NCBI GenBank assembly: GCA_028823995.1
Contig: JAPPFD010000022.1
Coordinates: 18,790-81,432 of the forward strand
DNA length: 62,643 nucleotides
DNA from: a bacterium
Lineage (GTDB): Bacteria > Actinomycetota > Acidimicrobiia > Spongiisociales > ZC4RG35
Direction: 5' to 3'
Shown: positions 9,631-17,902 of the stretch, one piece after another
How the letters are laid out: each line of letters opens with the position of its first letter
Numbering within the stretch: position 1 is the stretch's first letter
Program-made: the position numbers and the translations under genes
Notes under the pieces: generated by a model
Databases searched by the model: none
What the model was told of the DNA's origin: nothing
What the model saw: only the letters and a program-made list of their open reading frames with translations

Positions 9631-9659
9631 ATTATATCGGTTTGATGCGAAGCGCATCA
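9631..9659 (-). promoter_or_regulatory. Promoter -10 box and palindromic operator of the ABC operon
   Basis: On the minus strand TATAAT (9631-9636) lies about 90 nt before the binding-protein start. Just upstream is the perfect inverted repeat TGATGCG-AAG-CGCATCA (9643-9659), which covers the -35 region and the stop codon of the preceding gene. This position fits a repressor site (LacI- or GntR-like; regulator not in the window). Confidence 0.6.
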
Positions 9660-10580
9660 TGTGGGCGGACTGTCTATCACCGGCGGACCTTCGATCAACC
9701 GGGCCAGATCCCGCAGATAATCGACGCTGATCGAGGCATCCTCCACCGGTCCTTGGCGGAGAGGAGGGGGTTGTCGGAGGACTTTGTCCTGCTCTATTAC
9801 ATACCACCCCTGATAACCGGCGCTCTCCAAGGCGGTGATCACGCCGCGGATGTCGACATCCCCCGCGCCCAGCGGCCGGAACAGGCCTGACTTCACGGCT
9901 TCTCGGAAGGGGACCTCTCCGGCTCGCACGCGAGAGGCCGCCGAGTCCTCGACATCCTTCAGATGGACATGGGCGACGCGGTCGGGCACCGAGCGGGCCA
10001 CCTCCAAAGGGTCGATTCCGGCAAGAAACATGTGCCCGGTGTCCAGGCAGAGGGAGACGTCGGTGTTGGCCAGCACTCGTTCCAGGTGCTGAGGTCTCTC
10101 CACCGCCATGCCCCAGTGTTGATGAAGCGCCACCTCCAGGCCCTCCTCGCCGGATTGAGCCACCAGTCGCTTGAGGTTGTGATCGAAGGTCTCCCAATGG
10201 GCGTCGCTCAGGCTGCCGGACCGGTCATAGCCCCGGCGGTCCAGGACGGCCCCCAGGACCAGGACCTCGGATCCGCAGGCGGACAGGGTCTTGATGGCGC
10301 GGTCCGCGTAGGCAGCCTGTTGCGGGCTTTCCGCCGGCAGGTGGAGCAGCAGCGGCACGAAGCCTCCCACCACCGACAACCCGACGGACGCCGCCCTTTC
10401 CCGAGCCTCCTCGGGGGTCTCACCCAGGAAGCCATCGGGGCCCAATTCCGTCGCGGAGAGGCCGATGTAGGCCATCTCTTCCAGCACGCGGTCGCTGGAG
10501 AGTAAGTGCCCCCAGCCGGGAGATCCGTCCACACCCCAACTGATCGGGGCTCCGGCGATGCGGTCCGCGAGGGGAATCAT
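9657..10580 (-). CDS. IolE-like inosose dehydratase / sugar isomerase-epimerase (TIM barrel)
   Basis: 307 residues of the xylose-isomerase-like TIM-barrel family. The N terminus GAPISWGVD is the counterpart of the IolE start, and VALHQHWGM, LCLDTGHMF and VAHVHLKDV carry the metal-binding Glu/His/Asp set. In the inositol pathway IolE dehydrates 2-keto-myo-inositol to the diketone that IolD hydrolyses; the position one gene downstream of iolD and the SDR supports this role. Start ATG 10580 overlaps the SDR stop as ATGA. A different sugar epimerase of the same superfamily remains possible. Confidence 0.8.
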   Translation of the reverse strand: MIPLADRIAGAPISWGVDGSPGWGHLLSSDRVLEEMAYIGLSATELGPDGFLGETPEEARERAASVGLSVVGGFVPLLLHLPAESPQQAAYADRAIKTLSACGSEVLVLGAVLDRRGYDRSGSLSDAHWETFDHNLKRLVAQSGEEGLEVALHQHWGMAVERPQHLERVLANTDVSLCLDTGHMFLAGIDPLEVARSVPDRVAHVHLKDVEDSAASRVRAGEVPFREAVKSGLFRPLGAGDVDIRGVITALESAGYQGWYVIEQDKVLRQPPPLRQGPVEDASISVDYLRDLARLIEGPPVIDSPPT

Positions 10581-11389
10581 GCGGGGCCCGGTGGGGGTGG
10601 AGGCTGGGGCGGACTGCCCGCTCCCTGAACCGACTGGTCGTAGTCGATCACGGCTCCGGTCATCAGCCCTGAAGCGTCGGAGGCCAGGAAGGCGATGGCT
10701 TCCGCTATCTCGCCGGCTTTCAGGAGTCTTCCGAAGGGCGACCCGGCCTCCGCTCTGGCCAACCAGTCATCTCCGGCCCCGCCCCCGGTTTGGGTGATGT
10801 GCTCGGCGGGAGTGTCGGCCCAGCCGGGTTGGAGGCAGTTGACCCTGATCCGGTCCCGCATCACCGAATAGGCGACATTGCGGGACAAAGCGGCCAGCGC
10901 GGCCTTGGATGCGGAATAAGGGGTGATGTGGGGGGGACCACCGTGAGCGGCCACCGACCCCACATTTACGATGGTTCCTCCTCTTCCCTCCCGTCTCATG
11001 ATCCTCACCGCCTCCTGCATCAGGAAGAAAGGAGAACGGAGGTTGGTAGCCATGATCTCGTCCCACTGATGGAGAGTGGTGGATTCGATGGACCCCCGGG
11101 CGGTGCTCCCCGCGCTGTTGACCAGGATGTCGATGCGCCCGAAGCTCCGGTCGGCAGTCTCGATTATTCGCCGGTATGCCGTTGGAAGCGCAAGGTCGGC
11201 CGCCACGAACACGGCCTCCGCGCCACCGTGGTCGGCGAGCGACCGGGCCACCGCCTCACCCCGACGGCGGCATCGCCCGGTCAACAGGATGGCTTCGGCT
11301 CCTCGCGCCGCCATCAATCGGGCGGTGGCTTCCCCCATGCCGGAGGTGCTGCCGGTGATGACGGCTGTCTTGCCCGCGAAAGGTTGCAT
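10577..11389 (-). CDS. Short-chain dehydrogenase/reductase in the inositol operon
   Basis: 270 residues of the classical SDR family: cofactor motif TGSTSGMG (12-19), NSAG (91-94), catalytic Ser145 and YSASK with Tyr158 and Lys162. The start at 11389 (MQPFAGKT) is chosen because the family begins there; longer frames run back into iolD. It lies 16 nt after the iolD stop and overlaps the IolE-like gene. It probably oxidises or reduces a cyclitol or keto-sugar intermediate (inference). The C-terminal tail has an odd Pro-rich end (PPQPPPPPGPA). Confidence 0.85.
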   Translation of the reverse strand: MQPFAGKTAVITGSTSGMGEATARLMAARGAEAILLTGRCRRRGEAVARSLADHGGAEAVFVAADLALPTAYRRIIETADRSFGRIDILVNSAGSTARGSIESTTLHQWDEIMATNLRSPFFLMQEAVRIMRREGRGGTIVNVGSVAAHGGPPHITPYSASKAALAALSRNVAYSVMRDRIRVNCLQPGWADTPAEHITQTGGGAGDDWLARAEAGSPFGRLLKAGEIAEAIAFLASDASGLMTGAVIDYDQSVQGAGSPPQPPPPPGPA

Positions 11390-11405
11390 CGTTCTCAGAG
11401 GACCT

Positions 11406-13247
11406 CTACACCCCGACTCGCTGTTGTTTCCGTTCGGCTTCGTACTGCCCCCTGGCAATCCTCACCAATTCCCGCTCGCTTACCTCGGGAATGCCCACCT
11501 CCCACCAGGCGCCTCCCTCGCCCCACTGATAGGGATGGGTCTCGATCACGATCACATAGGTACGGTCCGCCTCCTTGGCGCGCCGGTAGGCGGCGGGCAA
11601 CTGATCCAGTCTTTCAACCCGCTCGGCCAACGCACCCATGGAGCGGGCGTGTTCCACGAAGTCAACCCGGGCCATCCGTTGGTGGCGGGAAGAGGCCAAC
11701 AGATTGTTGAACTCCTCTCCTCCCACGTTGACCTGCAGCCGGTTGATGACGGCAAAACCACCGTTGTCGCACACGATCACGATCAGCTTGTGGCCAGAGA
11801 ACACGGTGGAGTAGATGTCGGAGTTCATCATCAGGTATCCGCCGTCTCCCACCCAGGTCACCACGTCCCGATCGCCGAGGGCCATCTTGGCGCCCCAAGC
11901 GCCGGAGATCTCGTATCCCATGGTGGAGTAGCCGAACTCGCAGTCGAAGGTCCCGGCCCGTTTCGACCTCCACCCCAAGTTGAGTTCACCGGGAAGCCCT
12001 CCTGCCGCGGAGAGGCAGTAGTCGTCGGGATCGCTGACCTGCCAAATGGTCTGGATCACCGACTGGTAGGCGGGGGGAGTGTCGGAACGAGTCAGCCAAC
12101 CGTCCAGATAGGTGTTCCACTCGTCCATCTGGGCCCGGCTGGTCTCCATCCACTCCGCCGGGGCCTGGTAGCCGCCCAGCAGGTCGTCGATCGCCTCCAA
12201 GCTCAGCCGGGCGTCGCCTATGACCGCTTGGGAGTGCTGCTTGAGCGCGTCCCAGCGGGCGGCGTTGACGGTGACGAAGCGCACCTCCGGGCGCTGGAAG
12301 GCGGTCCACGATCCGGTGGTGAAGTCCTGGAGCCGGGTGCCGACCGCCATTACCAGGTCCGCTCGGGCGGCCAGATAGTTGGCGGATGCTCCTCCGATCA
12401 CTCCGATGGTCCCTGCGTAGTTGGGATGGCTTTGCTCCATTACGGCCTTGCCGGCCACGGTCTCCACTACCGGTATGCCTCTCCGCACCGCGAAGTCGGT
12501 CAATTCCCGGCCGGCGTCGGAGTAATGGACGCCCCCGCCGGCGATGATCAGGGGCTGTCGGGCCTGTTTGATCAGGGCGGCGGCGGCCGCCGTGTCCCGG
12601 GAATCGGGGACAGGCCGGCGGATGTAGTGGACCCGCTCGGCGAAGAAGGCGCTCGGGTAGCTGTAGGCCTCCGACTGGACGTCCTGTGGAAGGGCGATGA
12701 AGGCCGGTCCGCAATCGGCGGGATCCAGCATGACTCCCAGGGCCTGGGGGAGGGACTGGACGATCTGCTCCGGCCGGGTGATGCGGTCCCAGTAACGAGA
12801 CACCGGCCGGAAGGTGTCGCACACCGTCGTGGTGGGGTCATCGAAGTTCTCCACCTGCTGCAGCACGGGATCGACGATCCGGTGAGTGAAGGTGTCGCCG
12901 CCGAACAGCAGTATGGGGAGCCGGTTGGCATGCGCCGCCGCCGCGGCGGTGATCATGTTGGTGCATCCCGGGCCGATCGAAGCGGACGCCACCATGATCT
13001 GTCGGCGGCGGCGGGCCTTGGCGAAGGCCATGGCCGCCAGGGCCATGCCCTGCTCGTTCTGTCCCCGCCAGGTGGGGAGTTGATCGGAGACCGGTTGGAG
13101 GGCTTCCCCCAAGCAACTGACGTTGCCGTGCCCGAAAATAGCGAAGACGCCGGGGAACAGCGGTACCGTCTCGCCGTCGATCACGGTCTTTTGGGCAATC
13201 AGCCATTTGACCACGGCTTGCGCCATCGTAAGCCGGATCGTCTCCAT
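11406..13247 (-). CDS. iolD: 3D-(3,5/4)-trihydroxycyclohexane-1,2-dione acylhydrolase
   Basis: 613 residues, typical for IolD, a thiamine-diphosphate enzyme that opens the ring in inositol catabolism. Visible: the N-terminal PYR domain with the activating Glu in GQNEQGMALAA, a central domain, and the C-terminal PP domain with VGDGGYLMMNSD followed by CDNGGF, the metal/ThDP-binding motif. ATG 13247 follows AAGGAGA by 9 nt. First gene of the iolD-SDR-iolE-like operon. A 7-bp inverted repeat at 13338-13356 upstream may be an operator. Identification is strong. Confidence 0.95.
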   Translation of the reverse strand: METIRLTMAQAVVKWLIAQKTVIDGETVPLFPGVFAIFGHGNVSCLGEALQPVSDQLPTWRGQNEQGMALAAMAFAKARRRRQIMVASASIGPGCTNMITAAAAAHANRLPILLFGGDTFTHRIVDPVLQQVENFDDPTTTVCDTFRPVSRYWDRITRPEQIVQSLPQALGVMLDPADCGPAFIALPQDVQSEAYSYPSAFFAERVHYIRRPVPDSRDTAAAAALIKQARQPLIIAGGGVHYSDAGRELTDFAVRRGIPVVETVAGKAVMEQSHPNYAGTIGVIGGASANYLAARADLVMAVGTRLQDFTTGSWTAFQRPEVRFVTVNAARWDALKQHSQAVIGDARLSLEAIDDLLGGYQAPAEWMETSRAQMDEWNTYLDGWLTRSDTPPAYQSVIQTIWQVSDPDDYCLSAAGGLPGELNLGWRSKRAGTFDCEFGYSTMGYEISGAWGAKMALGDRDVVTWVGDGGYLMMNSDIYSTVFSGHKLIVIVCDNGGFAVINRLQVNVGGEEFNNLLASSRHQRMARVDFVEHARSMGALAERVERLDQLPAAYRRAKEADRTYVIVIETHPYQWGEGGAWWEVGIPEVSERELVRIARGQYEAERKQQRVGV

Positions 13248-13648
13248 GCTCAGTCGTCTCCTTGGTTGTGTTCCCCGGGCGTCTCCCCGATGGCGCGATC
13301 CGGGTCGACATCGGAGCGTGCCATAGCTTCCAGGGCTCCCGATCCAAGCGATCGGGTCAAGCGGGATGATACTCCGTTCACTTCGCTCATCCTCCTAATC
13401 CGAGATGGTTTCGTGGGTGGAAGGGCGGTCTTTCCACCGTCGCCGGACGGTTCCGGCGGATGTTCCTATTCCCTCCGCGTTCCATTCCGCGGGATGATAT
13501 CGCTGCGGGTTGATGACCCTTGCCTCCCGTGCGGGGATGGATCGCGATGAGTCCTGCCGGGGATGGTCCCGGAAGTTCAGACCGCCTCAGGGGTTGGCAG
13601 ATATCATGGCTTCATGAGGGTTAGGGCCGACTAGCGCAGGGCAGGCAG
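13248..13648. other. Intergenic region between iolD and the YeiH-type gene
   Basis: About 400 nt with no convincing gene. It must hold two divergent promoters. Visible elements are the inverted repeat at 13338-13356 and a weak hairpin GGTGGAA (13416-13422) / TTCCACC (13432-13438). Reading frames through it have no family resemblance. Confidence 0.6.
13338..13356. promoter_or_regulatory. Inverted repeat upstream of iolD, possible operator
   Basis: CCCGATC-CAAGC-GATCGGG is a perfect 7-bp inverted repeat with a 5-nt spacer, about 90 nt upstream of the iolD start. It differs from the palindrome before the ABC operon, so it would need a different regulator or may be chance. Confidence 0.35.
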
Positions 13649-14926
13649 ATGAGCAAAACTTCCTGGAACAGCCCGCTTATCAGGTCCGAGGACTGGGTGT
13701 CGGTATGGCTGGGCGCCGCTTTGATCCTCCTGGCGATTGTCGGGGTGCGACCCGTCCTGCCTTCTTTCTCGTGGAGTGCTGGTTCGCCAGGCGGGTTGCT
13801 CTCGGCCGACAACGTGTTGGCAGCCCTGGTGCTGGGACTTCTGCTGATGGCGCTCTCTGCAGCGGGCCTCCGTCTGATGGGAGGGGATGTGAGGGCCTAT
13901 GTCGTCGGGTTTGCGGTCCTCTTCGGCCTGGGCTGGGCATCCCAGACGGTGGCGGGAATCCCCACCCTGAAGGAGTGGGGGATCAGTTACGTAATCGTCT
14001 CCCTGGTAGTGGGCCTGGTCATCTCCAACCTGGGCTCTGTCCCGCCATGGATGAAAGAGGCGGTCCGGACCGAGTACTACATCAAGACCGGACTGGTGAT
14101 TCTCGGCTCGTCCATCCTCTTTGGGGAGATCCTCCGCGCCGGCCTGTTCGGCCTGGGCCAAGCCCTGCTGGTCATCCTGGTGGTGTGGAGGTTCTGCTAC
14201 TGGTTTTGCCGCCGGATCCGGGTGGACAAGGAATTCTCGGTGATCCTGGCCACCGCGGTCTCGATCTGTGGCGTCTCGGCGGCCATCGCGGCCTGCGGCG
14301 CGGTGGGGGGTGACCGGAAGAAACTCTCCTATGTCACCTCCCTGGTGCTGATCGTGGCCGCTCCGATGGCGATCTTCATGCCCGCCGTGGCCGAAAGCGT
14401 GGGTTTGGCGCCGGTCGTGGCGGGCGCCTGGCTGGGAGGGACCATCGACACATCCGGCGCGGTGGTGGCCTCCGGGGAGATCCTTGGCGACTCGGCCTTG
14501 AACGCGGCGGTGATCGTGAAGTTCTCACAAAACGCCCTGTTGGGCCTGGCGGCCTTTGCCATATCACTGTGGTGGGCCTTCCGCGGCGCCGGTGACCGGG
14601 AGGAGCGACCCACCGCCCGGATGATCTGGGACCGGTTCCCCAAATTCGTGCTCGGGTTCATGGTGGTGTCCCTCCTGTTCTCCTTCCTGCTGAGTCCCGA
14701 GGTGGTCGACGCCACCGGCGGCCTGCTGAAAGGCATACGGACCTGGTGGTTCTCCCTGGCTTTTCTCTGCATCGGCCTCGAGACACGCTTCCGGGACCTG
14801 GTCTCGATGGATGGCGGCCGCCCTGCCGCCGGGTTCCTGGTTGCCCAGGGAGTCAACATTCTCTGGACGCTCGGGGTGGCCTGGCTGCTCTTCGGGGGCG
14901 TCCTGTTCTCGGTGCCGGACCTGTGA
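13649..14926 (+). CDS. YeiH/YadS-family putative anion (sulfate) exporter
   Basis: 425 residues with about ten to eleven hydrophobic segments, belonging to the conserved hypothetical 698 family (YeiH). Diagnostic stretches: YYIKTGLVILGSSILFGEI, the SICGVSAAIAACGAV segment, GGTIDTSGAVVASGEIL and the closing FLCIGLETRF. Members are described as putative sulfate exporters; one relative acts during taurine or sulfonate use, so excretion of sulfite or sulfate is a reasonable guess. ATG 13649. Stands alone, divergent from iolD and tail-to-tail with the Gfo/Idh gene (3-nt gap). Confidence 0.85.
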   Translation: MSKTSWNSPLIRSEDWVSVWLGAALILLAIVGVRPVLPSFSWSAGSPGGLLSADNVLAALVLGLLLMALSAAGLRLMGGDVRAYVVGFAVLFGLGWASQTVAGIPTLKEWGISYVIVSLVVGLVISNLGSVPPWMKEAVRTEYYIKTGLVILGSSILFGEILRAGLFGLGQALLVILVVWRFCYWFCRRIRVDKEFSVILATAVSICGVSAAIAACGAVGGDRKKLSYVTSLVLIVAAPMAIFMPAVAESVGLAPVVAGAWLGGTIDTSGAVVASGEILGDSALNAAVIVKFSQNALLGLAAFAISLWWAFRGAGDREERPTARMIWDRFPKFVLGFMVVSLLFSFLLSPEVVDATGGLLKGIRTWWFSLAFLCIGLETRFRDLVSMDGGRPAAGFLVAQGVNILWTLGVAWLLFGGVLFSVPDL

Positions 14927-14929
14927 GGG

Positions 14930-16129
14930 TCAGAGGGTCCCGACGCTCTCCCATGCGCCTGACTCCCAGGACCGGGCCATAGCCGCCTGGACCTGGGCCA
15001 CCCGCGCCGCCGCTTCGAAGTCGGGAGAGAACGTCGCCCCCGATCCGACCGCCTGCAAGAACTCGTACAACTCGATGAGCTTCAGGGCCTCGTAGCCGAT
15101 CGAATTCCCGTGGCCGGGGACGATGTTGCCCTGGTGGGGGAGCCAGTCTCCAGCCAGGACCTGGACGAACCCGTCGACGGGCTGCTCTTCGGGCAGGTAC
15201 AACTCCAGTGCGTTGAGCTTCTCGTGCGTCCAGGAGGCAGCCCCCTTGGTCCCGTTCAACTCGAAGGCCATGTCGCTCTGCGGGCCGACGATGGTCCGGT
15301 CGGACTCCAGGGTCCCCCGCGCACCGTTCTCGAATTCCACCAGGGCGCCGACATAGTCCTCGTTGGTCACCTGCCCGGTGGGATCGGCGACCGAGCCCAC
15401 GTCATAGTGGGTTCGGTTTCCGGGCATCGGAATGGGACGATGGGTGATGAAGGTCTCCCTGGTGGCCACCACCCGCCGGATGGGTCCGCACAGGAACAGG
15501 GCCATGTCGATGGCGTGGGACATGATGTCGGTCAGCGTCCCGTAGCGGGACTTCTCGGTGAATCGCCAGGTGAGCAGCGAGAGCGGGTCCCGCCCGTACA
15601 TCGAGAAGAACCGTCCCCTGTAGTGGGTGAGCCTGCCGAATCGTCCCTCTTGGATGAGGGTGTGCACATGCTGGACCAGCGGTACCCACCGGTAGTTGTA
15701 GCCGCATCCGGAAAGCACCCCGGCGGTCCGGATGGCGCGTGCGATGGCCATGGTGTCTTCGGGATGTCCCCCCACCGGCTTCTCGCAGAACACGGTCTTG
15801 CCGGCGGCAGCGGCTTCCTCGGCGATGGTCCGGTGCAATGCGTTCGGAGCGGTTATGTCGACGATGTCCACGTCGGGGTGGTGAACCACCTCTCTCCAGT
15901 CCGCGCCGCCCTTTTCATAACCGAAGTCCTCGACCGCAGTGGCGACCCGCGTCGAGACCGGATCCGCCATCGCCACCAGCCTCGGGCGGATGTCGCTCTC
16001 GGGAAAGTAGACCTCGATGTTCCTGAAGGCGCGGGTGTGGGACTGGCCCATCCATCCGAACCCGATCAGCCCGATCCCTGGGGCTTTCCTGCTCATCTCA
16101 TCGCGGCCGATCTGTGCGACAACGCTCAA
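14930..16129 (-). CDS. Gfo/Idh/MocA-family dehydrogenase
   Basis: 399 residues from a TTG at 16129, or 388 from ATG 16096 (MSRKAPGIGLIGFGWMGQ); neither has a clear ribosome binding site. The Rossmann motif GFGWMG is followed by VFCEKPVG, the conserved catalytic Lys stretch, then the C-terminal alpha/beta domain. The family oxidises inositols, glucose-type sugars and amino-sugars with NAD(P). It follows the 2-hydroxyacid dehydrogenase gene with almost no gap, so both belong to one operon. Inositol 2-dehydrogenase (iolG) activity is possible but not shown by the sequence. Confidence 0.87.
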   Translation of the reverse strand: MSVVAQIGRDEMSRKAPGIGLIGFGWMGQSHTRAFRNIEVYFPESDIRPRLVAMADPVSTRVATAVEDFGYEKGGADWREVVHHPDVDIVDITAPNALHRTIAEEAAAAGKTVFCEKPVGGHPEDTMAIARAIRTAGVLSGCGYNYRWVPLVQHVHTLIQEGRFGRLTHYRGRFFSMYGRDPLSLLTWRFTEKSRYGTLTDIMSHAIDMALFLCGPIRRVVATRETFITHRPIPMPGNRTHYDVGSVADPTGQVTNEDYVGALVEFENGARGTLESDRTIVGPQSDMAFELNGTKGAASWTHEKLNALELYLPEEQPVDGFVQVLAGDWLPHQGNIVPGHGNSIGYEALKLIELYEFLQAVGSGATFSPDFEAAARVAQVQAAMARSWESGAWESVGTL

Positions 16130-16131
16130 TC

Positions 16132-17127
16132 CTAGGCGCTGAGACCCGCCCGTTCCAGAACCTCGGGGTTGACCAGGTAGCTGGGGCGGCGCCCCGCCAT
16201 AACCGAGAGGACCTGGCTTATCGCCTCCGCCAGCATCCGTCCCTTGGCCTCCGTGGTCCAGGCCGCCACGTGAGGGGAGACCAACACGTTATCGAAGCCG
16301 AGCAACGGATGGCCGATCGGGAGCGGCTCGGGATCGGTGACGTCCAGGCCGACCGCCCGGAGATGGCCCGAGGAGACCGCCTCCACCAGCGCGTCGGTGT
16401 TGACCACCGGCCCGCGGGAGGTGTTGATCAAAATGGCGTCCGGTTTCATCAAATCGAGCATCTCCCGGTCGAACAGGTCCCGAGTATCGGGAGTGAGGGG
16501 CACATGGATGGAGACGACGTCGGCGGAGGCCACCATCCCCGCCAGATCAGGCGCCCGGGTTACGGACCCGAATTGCTCGTCGGTCAGATACGGGTCGAAT
16601 GCGGTTACCTCCATTCCGATGGCCGCGGCCATGGTGGCCACCCGGCGAGGAATCCGGCCGAATCCCACCAGGGCCAGAAGCTTTCGGTTCAGCTCCACCG
16701 CCCTGTGGTTCTTGATGCTTGCCAGATCGCCCTGTCGCAGTTGGCGCTGGAGGATGGGGAGACGCTTGGCGACTGCCAGCATCAGTGCGATCGCCTGCTC
16801 GGCGGTGGGGATGGTGGGTCCCTCGGGAAAGTTGCAAACACAGATCCCCCGCTCCGTGGCGTCCTCCACCACTATGGCGTCGTAGCCGATCCCGGTGCGG
16901 GCGATGATCGCCAGGTTCGGCACCCGGTCCATCACCTCCCCGTCGAACCGGCTGTGTCCCGCCAATATGGCCTTGGCCTCCTCGATGCCGCGGTAGGGGT
17001 CTCCTGGATCGCCCGGGCCCAGAACTCTTATTCCTGATTGGTGTACCTCGTCCATACCCGGCCAGTTGACGCGCTCGAACCAGACCGGATAGGGGGGTGA
17101 GGTGGACTCTGCTGTGGTGTTCGCCAT
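16132..17127 (-). CDS. D-isomer-specific 2-hydroxyacid dehydrogenase
   Basis: 331 residues. The family's NAD-binding domain sits at about 105-290 with LLALVGFGRIP (150-160), and the catalytic Arg (NTSRGPVV), Glu (DVTDPEP) and His (SPHVAAW) are present. The third Gly of GxGxxG is replaced by Pro160, which is unusual and could alter cofactor binding. It is closest in layout to phosphoglycerate/hydroxypyruvate-type enzymes, but the substrate is unknown. ATG 17127; first gene of an operon with the Gfo/Idh gene. Confidence 0.87.
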   Translation of the reverse strand: MANTTAESTSPPYPVWFERVNWPGMDEVHQSGIRVLGPGDPGDPYRGIEEAKAILAGHSRFDGEVMDRVPNLAIIARTGIGYDAIVVEDATERGICVCNFPEGPTIPTAEQAIALMLAVAKRLPILQRQLRQGDLASIKNHRAVELNRKLLALVGFGRIPRRVATMAAAIGMEVTAFDPYLTDEQFGSVTRAPDLAGMVASADVVSIHVPLTPDTRDLFDREMLDLMKPDAILINTSRGPVVNTDALVEAVSSGHLRAVGLDVTDPEPLPIGHPLLGFDNVLVSPHVAAWTTEAKGRMLAEAISQVLSVMAGRRPSYLVNPEVLERAGLSA

Positions 17128-17234
17128 GTTGGGCTAGGTTAGAAGGACTGCCAGGCGATCCTGCGGAACACCTGTCCGCTCTCCAGGTCCTGGAGAGGAC
17201 GCTGAGGAGTGCGGGGTAGTCCGCCTGGCGGAGA

Positions 17235-17558
17235 CTAGGGCGCCCCCCTTCTTCTGATCCTTCCCCACAGAAGCGCCAGGGCGAGGGCGACGAAAACCAA
17301 CCCCGCCATCAGGCGCCACCTGGTCAGGAGCAGCAACCCGCCTCCCGCAACCGCCAGGGCCACCCCCCACCTCATGGAACTGAGAGCCGGGTAGGCCAGC
17401 CACACGGCCCCCAGCAGGATGTCGGCCCGGAGCAGCACCGAGGCGGTCTCCGGATATCCCTGCCACCACGTCAGAGCGGAGGCCGCAGTGAGGCAGAGAA
17501 CGGCCACTCCCAGAAGCAGGCGGCGATAGTCGGGGGAGTCGGCGCGGTCTTCGCTCAT
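17235..17558 (-). CDS. Small membrane protein, unknown function
   Basis: 107 residues from ATG 17558 (or 109 from ATG 17564). Four hydrophobic segments separated by short loops, and a basic C terminus (GRIRRRGAP). I recognise no family. Divergent from gatC with about 50 nt between the starts. Tail ends 107 nt from the 2-hydroxyacid dehydrogenase start, and no gene is seen in that gap. Confidence 0.55.
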   Translation of the reverse strand: MSEDRADSPDYRRLLLGVAVLCLTAASALTWWQGYPETASVLLRADILLGAVWLAYPALSSMRWGVALAVAGGGLLLLTRWRLMAGLVFVALALALLWGRIRRRGAP

Positions 17559-17594
17559 CCCCATCAAGCTAGCGGTCAGGCGGCCGGGATTTTC

Positions 17595-17600
17595 TAAACT
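17595..17600 (+). promoter_or_regulatory. -10 box of gatCAB
   Basis: TAAACT ends 9 nt before the gatC ATG and there is no Shine-Dalgarno sequence between them, so the gatC message is probably leaderless or nearly so. Confidence 0.45.
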
Positions 17601-17609
17601 CCTTCTCCT

Positions 17610-17894
17610 ATGCCGATAGATGTCGATGTCGCCCATGTCGCCAACCTGGCGCGGTTGGCTCTGTCTCCGGACCTCCTGGACCGGTACCGGGAGGAGTTGG
17701 GGGTCATCCTGGACCATGCCTCCCGGGTGCAGGAAGTCGACACCTCCGCCGCCGTCCCGCTTGCTCATCCGCTGGGGCAGACCAACGTGTTCCGGGCCGA
17801 CGAGGTGCGCCCCTCCCTCGACCGCGATGAGGTGTTGGAGATGGCGCCGGAAACCCGGGACGGCTTCTTCGTGACCTCCCCGGCCCTGGACTGA
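17610..17894 (+). CDS. gatC: Asp-tRNA(Asn)/Glu-tRNA(Gln) amidotransferase subunit C
   Basis: 94 residues, the normal GatC length. The N-terminal helix VDVAHVANLARLALS and the DEVRPSLDRDEVL stretch are family hallmarks. GatC wraps around and stabilises GatA in the GatCAB complex, which converts Glu-tRNA(Gln) and/or Asp-tRNA(Asn) to the amidated forms. First of three adjacent genes; gatA follows 8 nt downstream. Confidence 0.95.
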   Translation: MPIDVDVAHVANLARLALSPDLLDRYREELGVILDHASRVQEVDTSAAVPLAHPLGQTNVFRADEVRPSLDRDEVLEMAPETRDGFFVTSPALD

Positions 17895-17902
17895 CCCGAC
17901 GG

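Noticed and set aside
11076..13550. 824-codon + strand frame opposite iolD and the SDR
   Set aside because: Antisense shadow of two well-identified enzymes; no domain or start signal.
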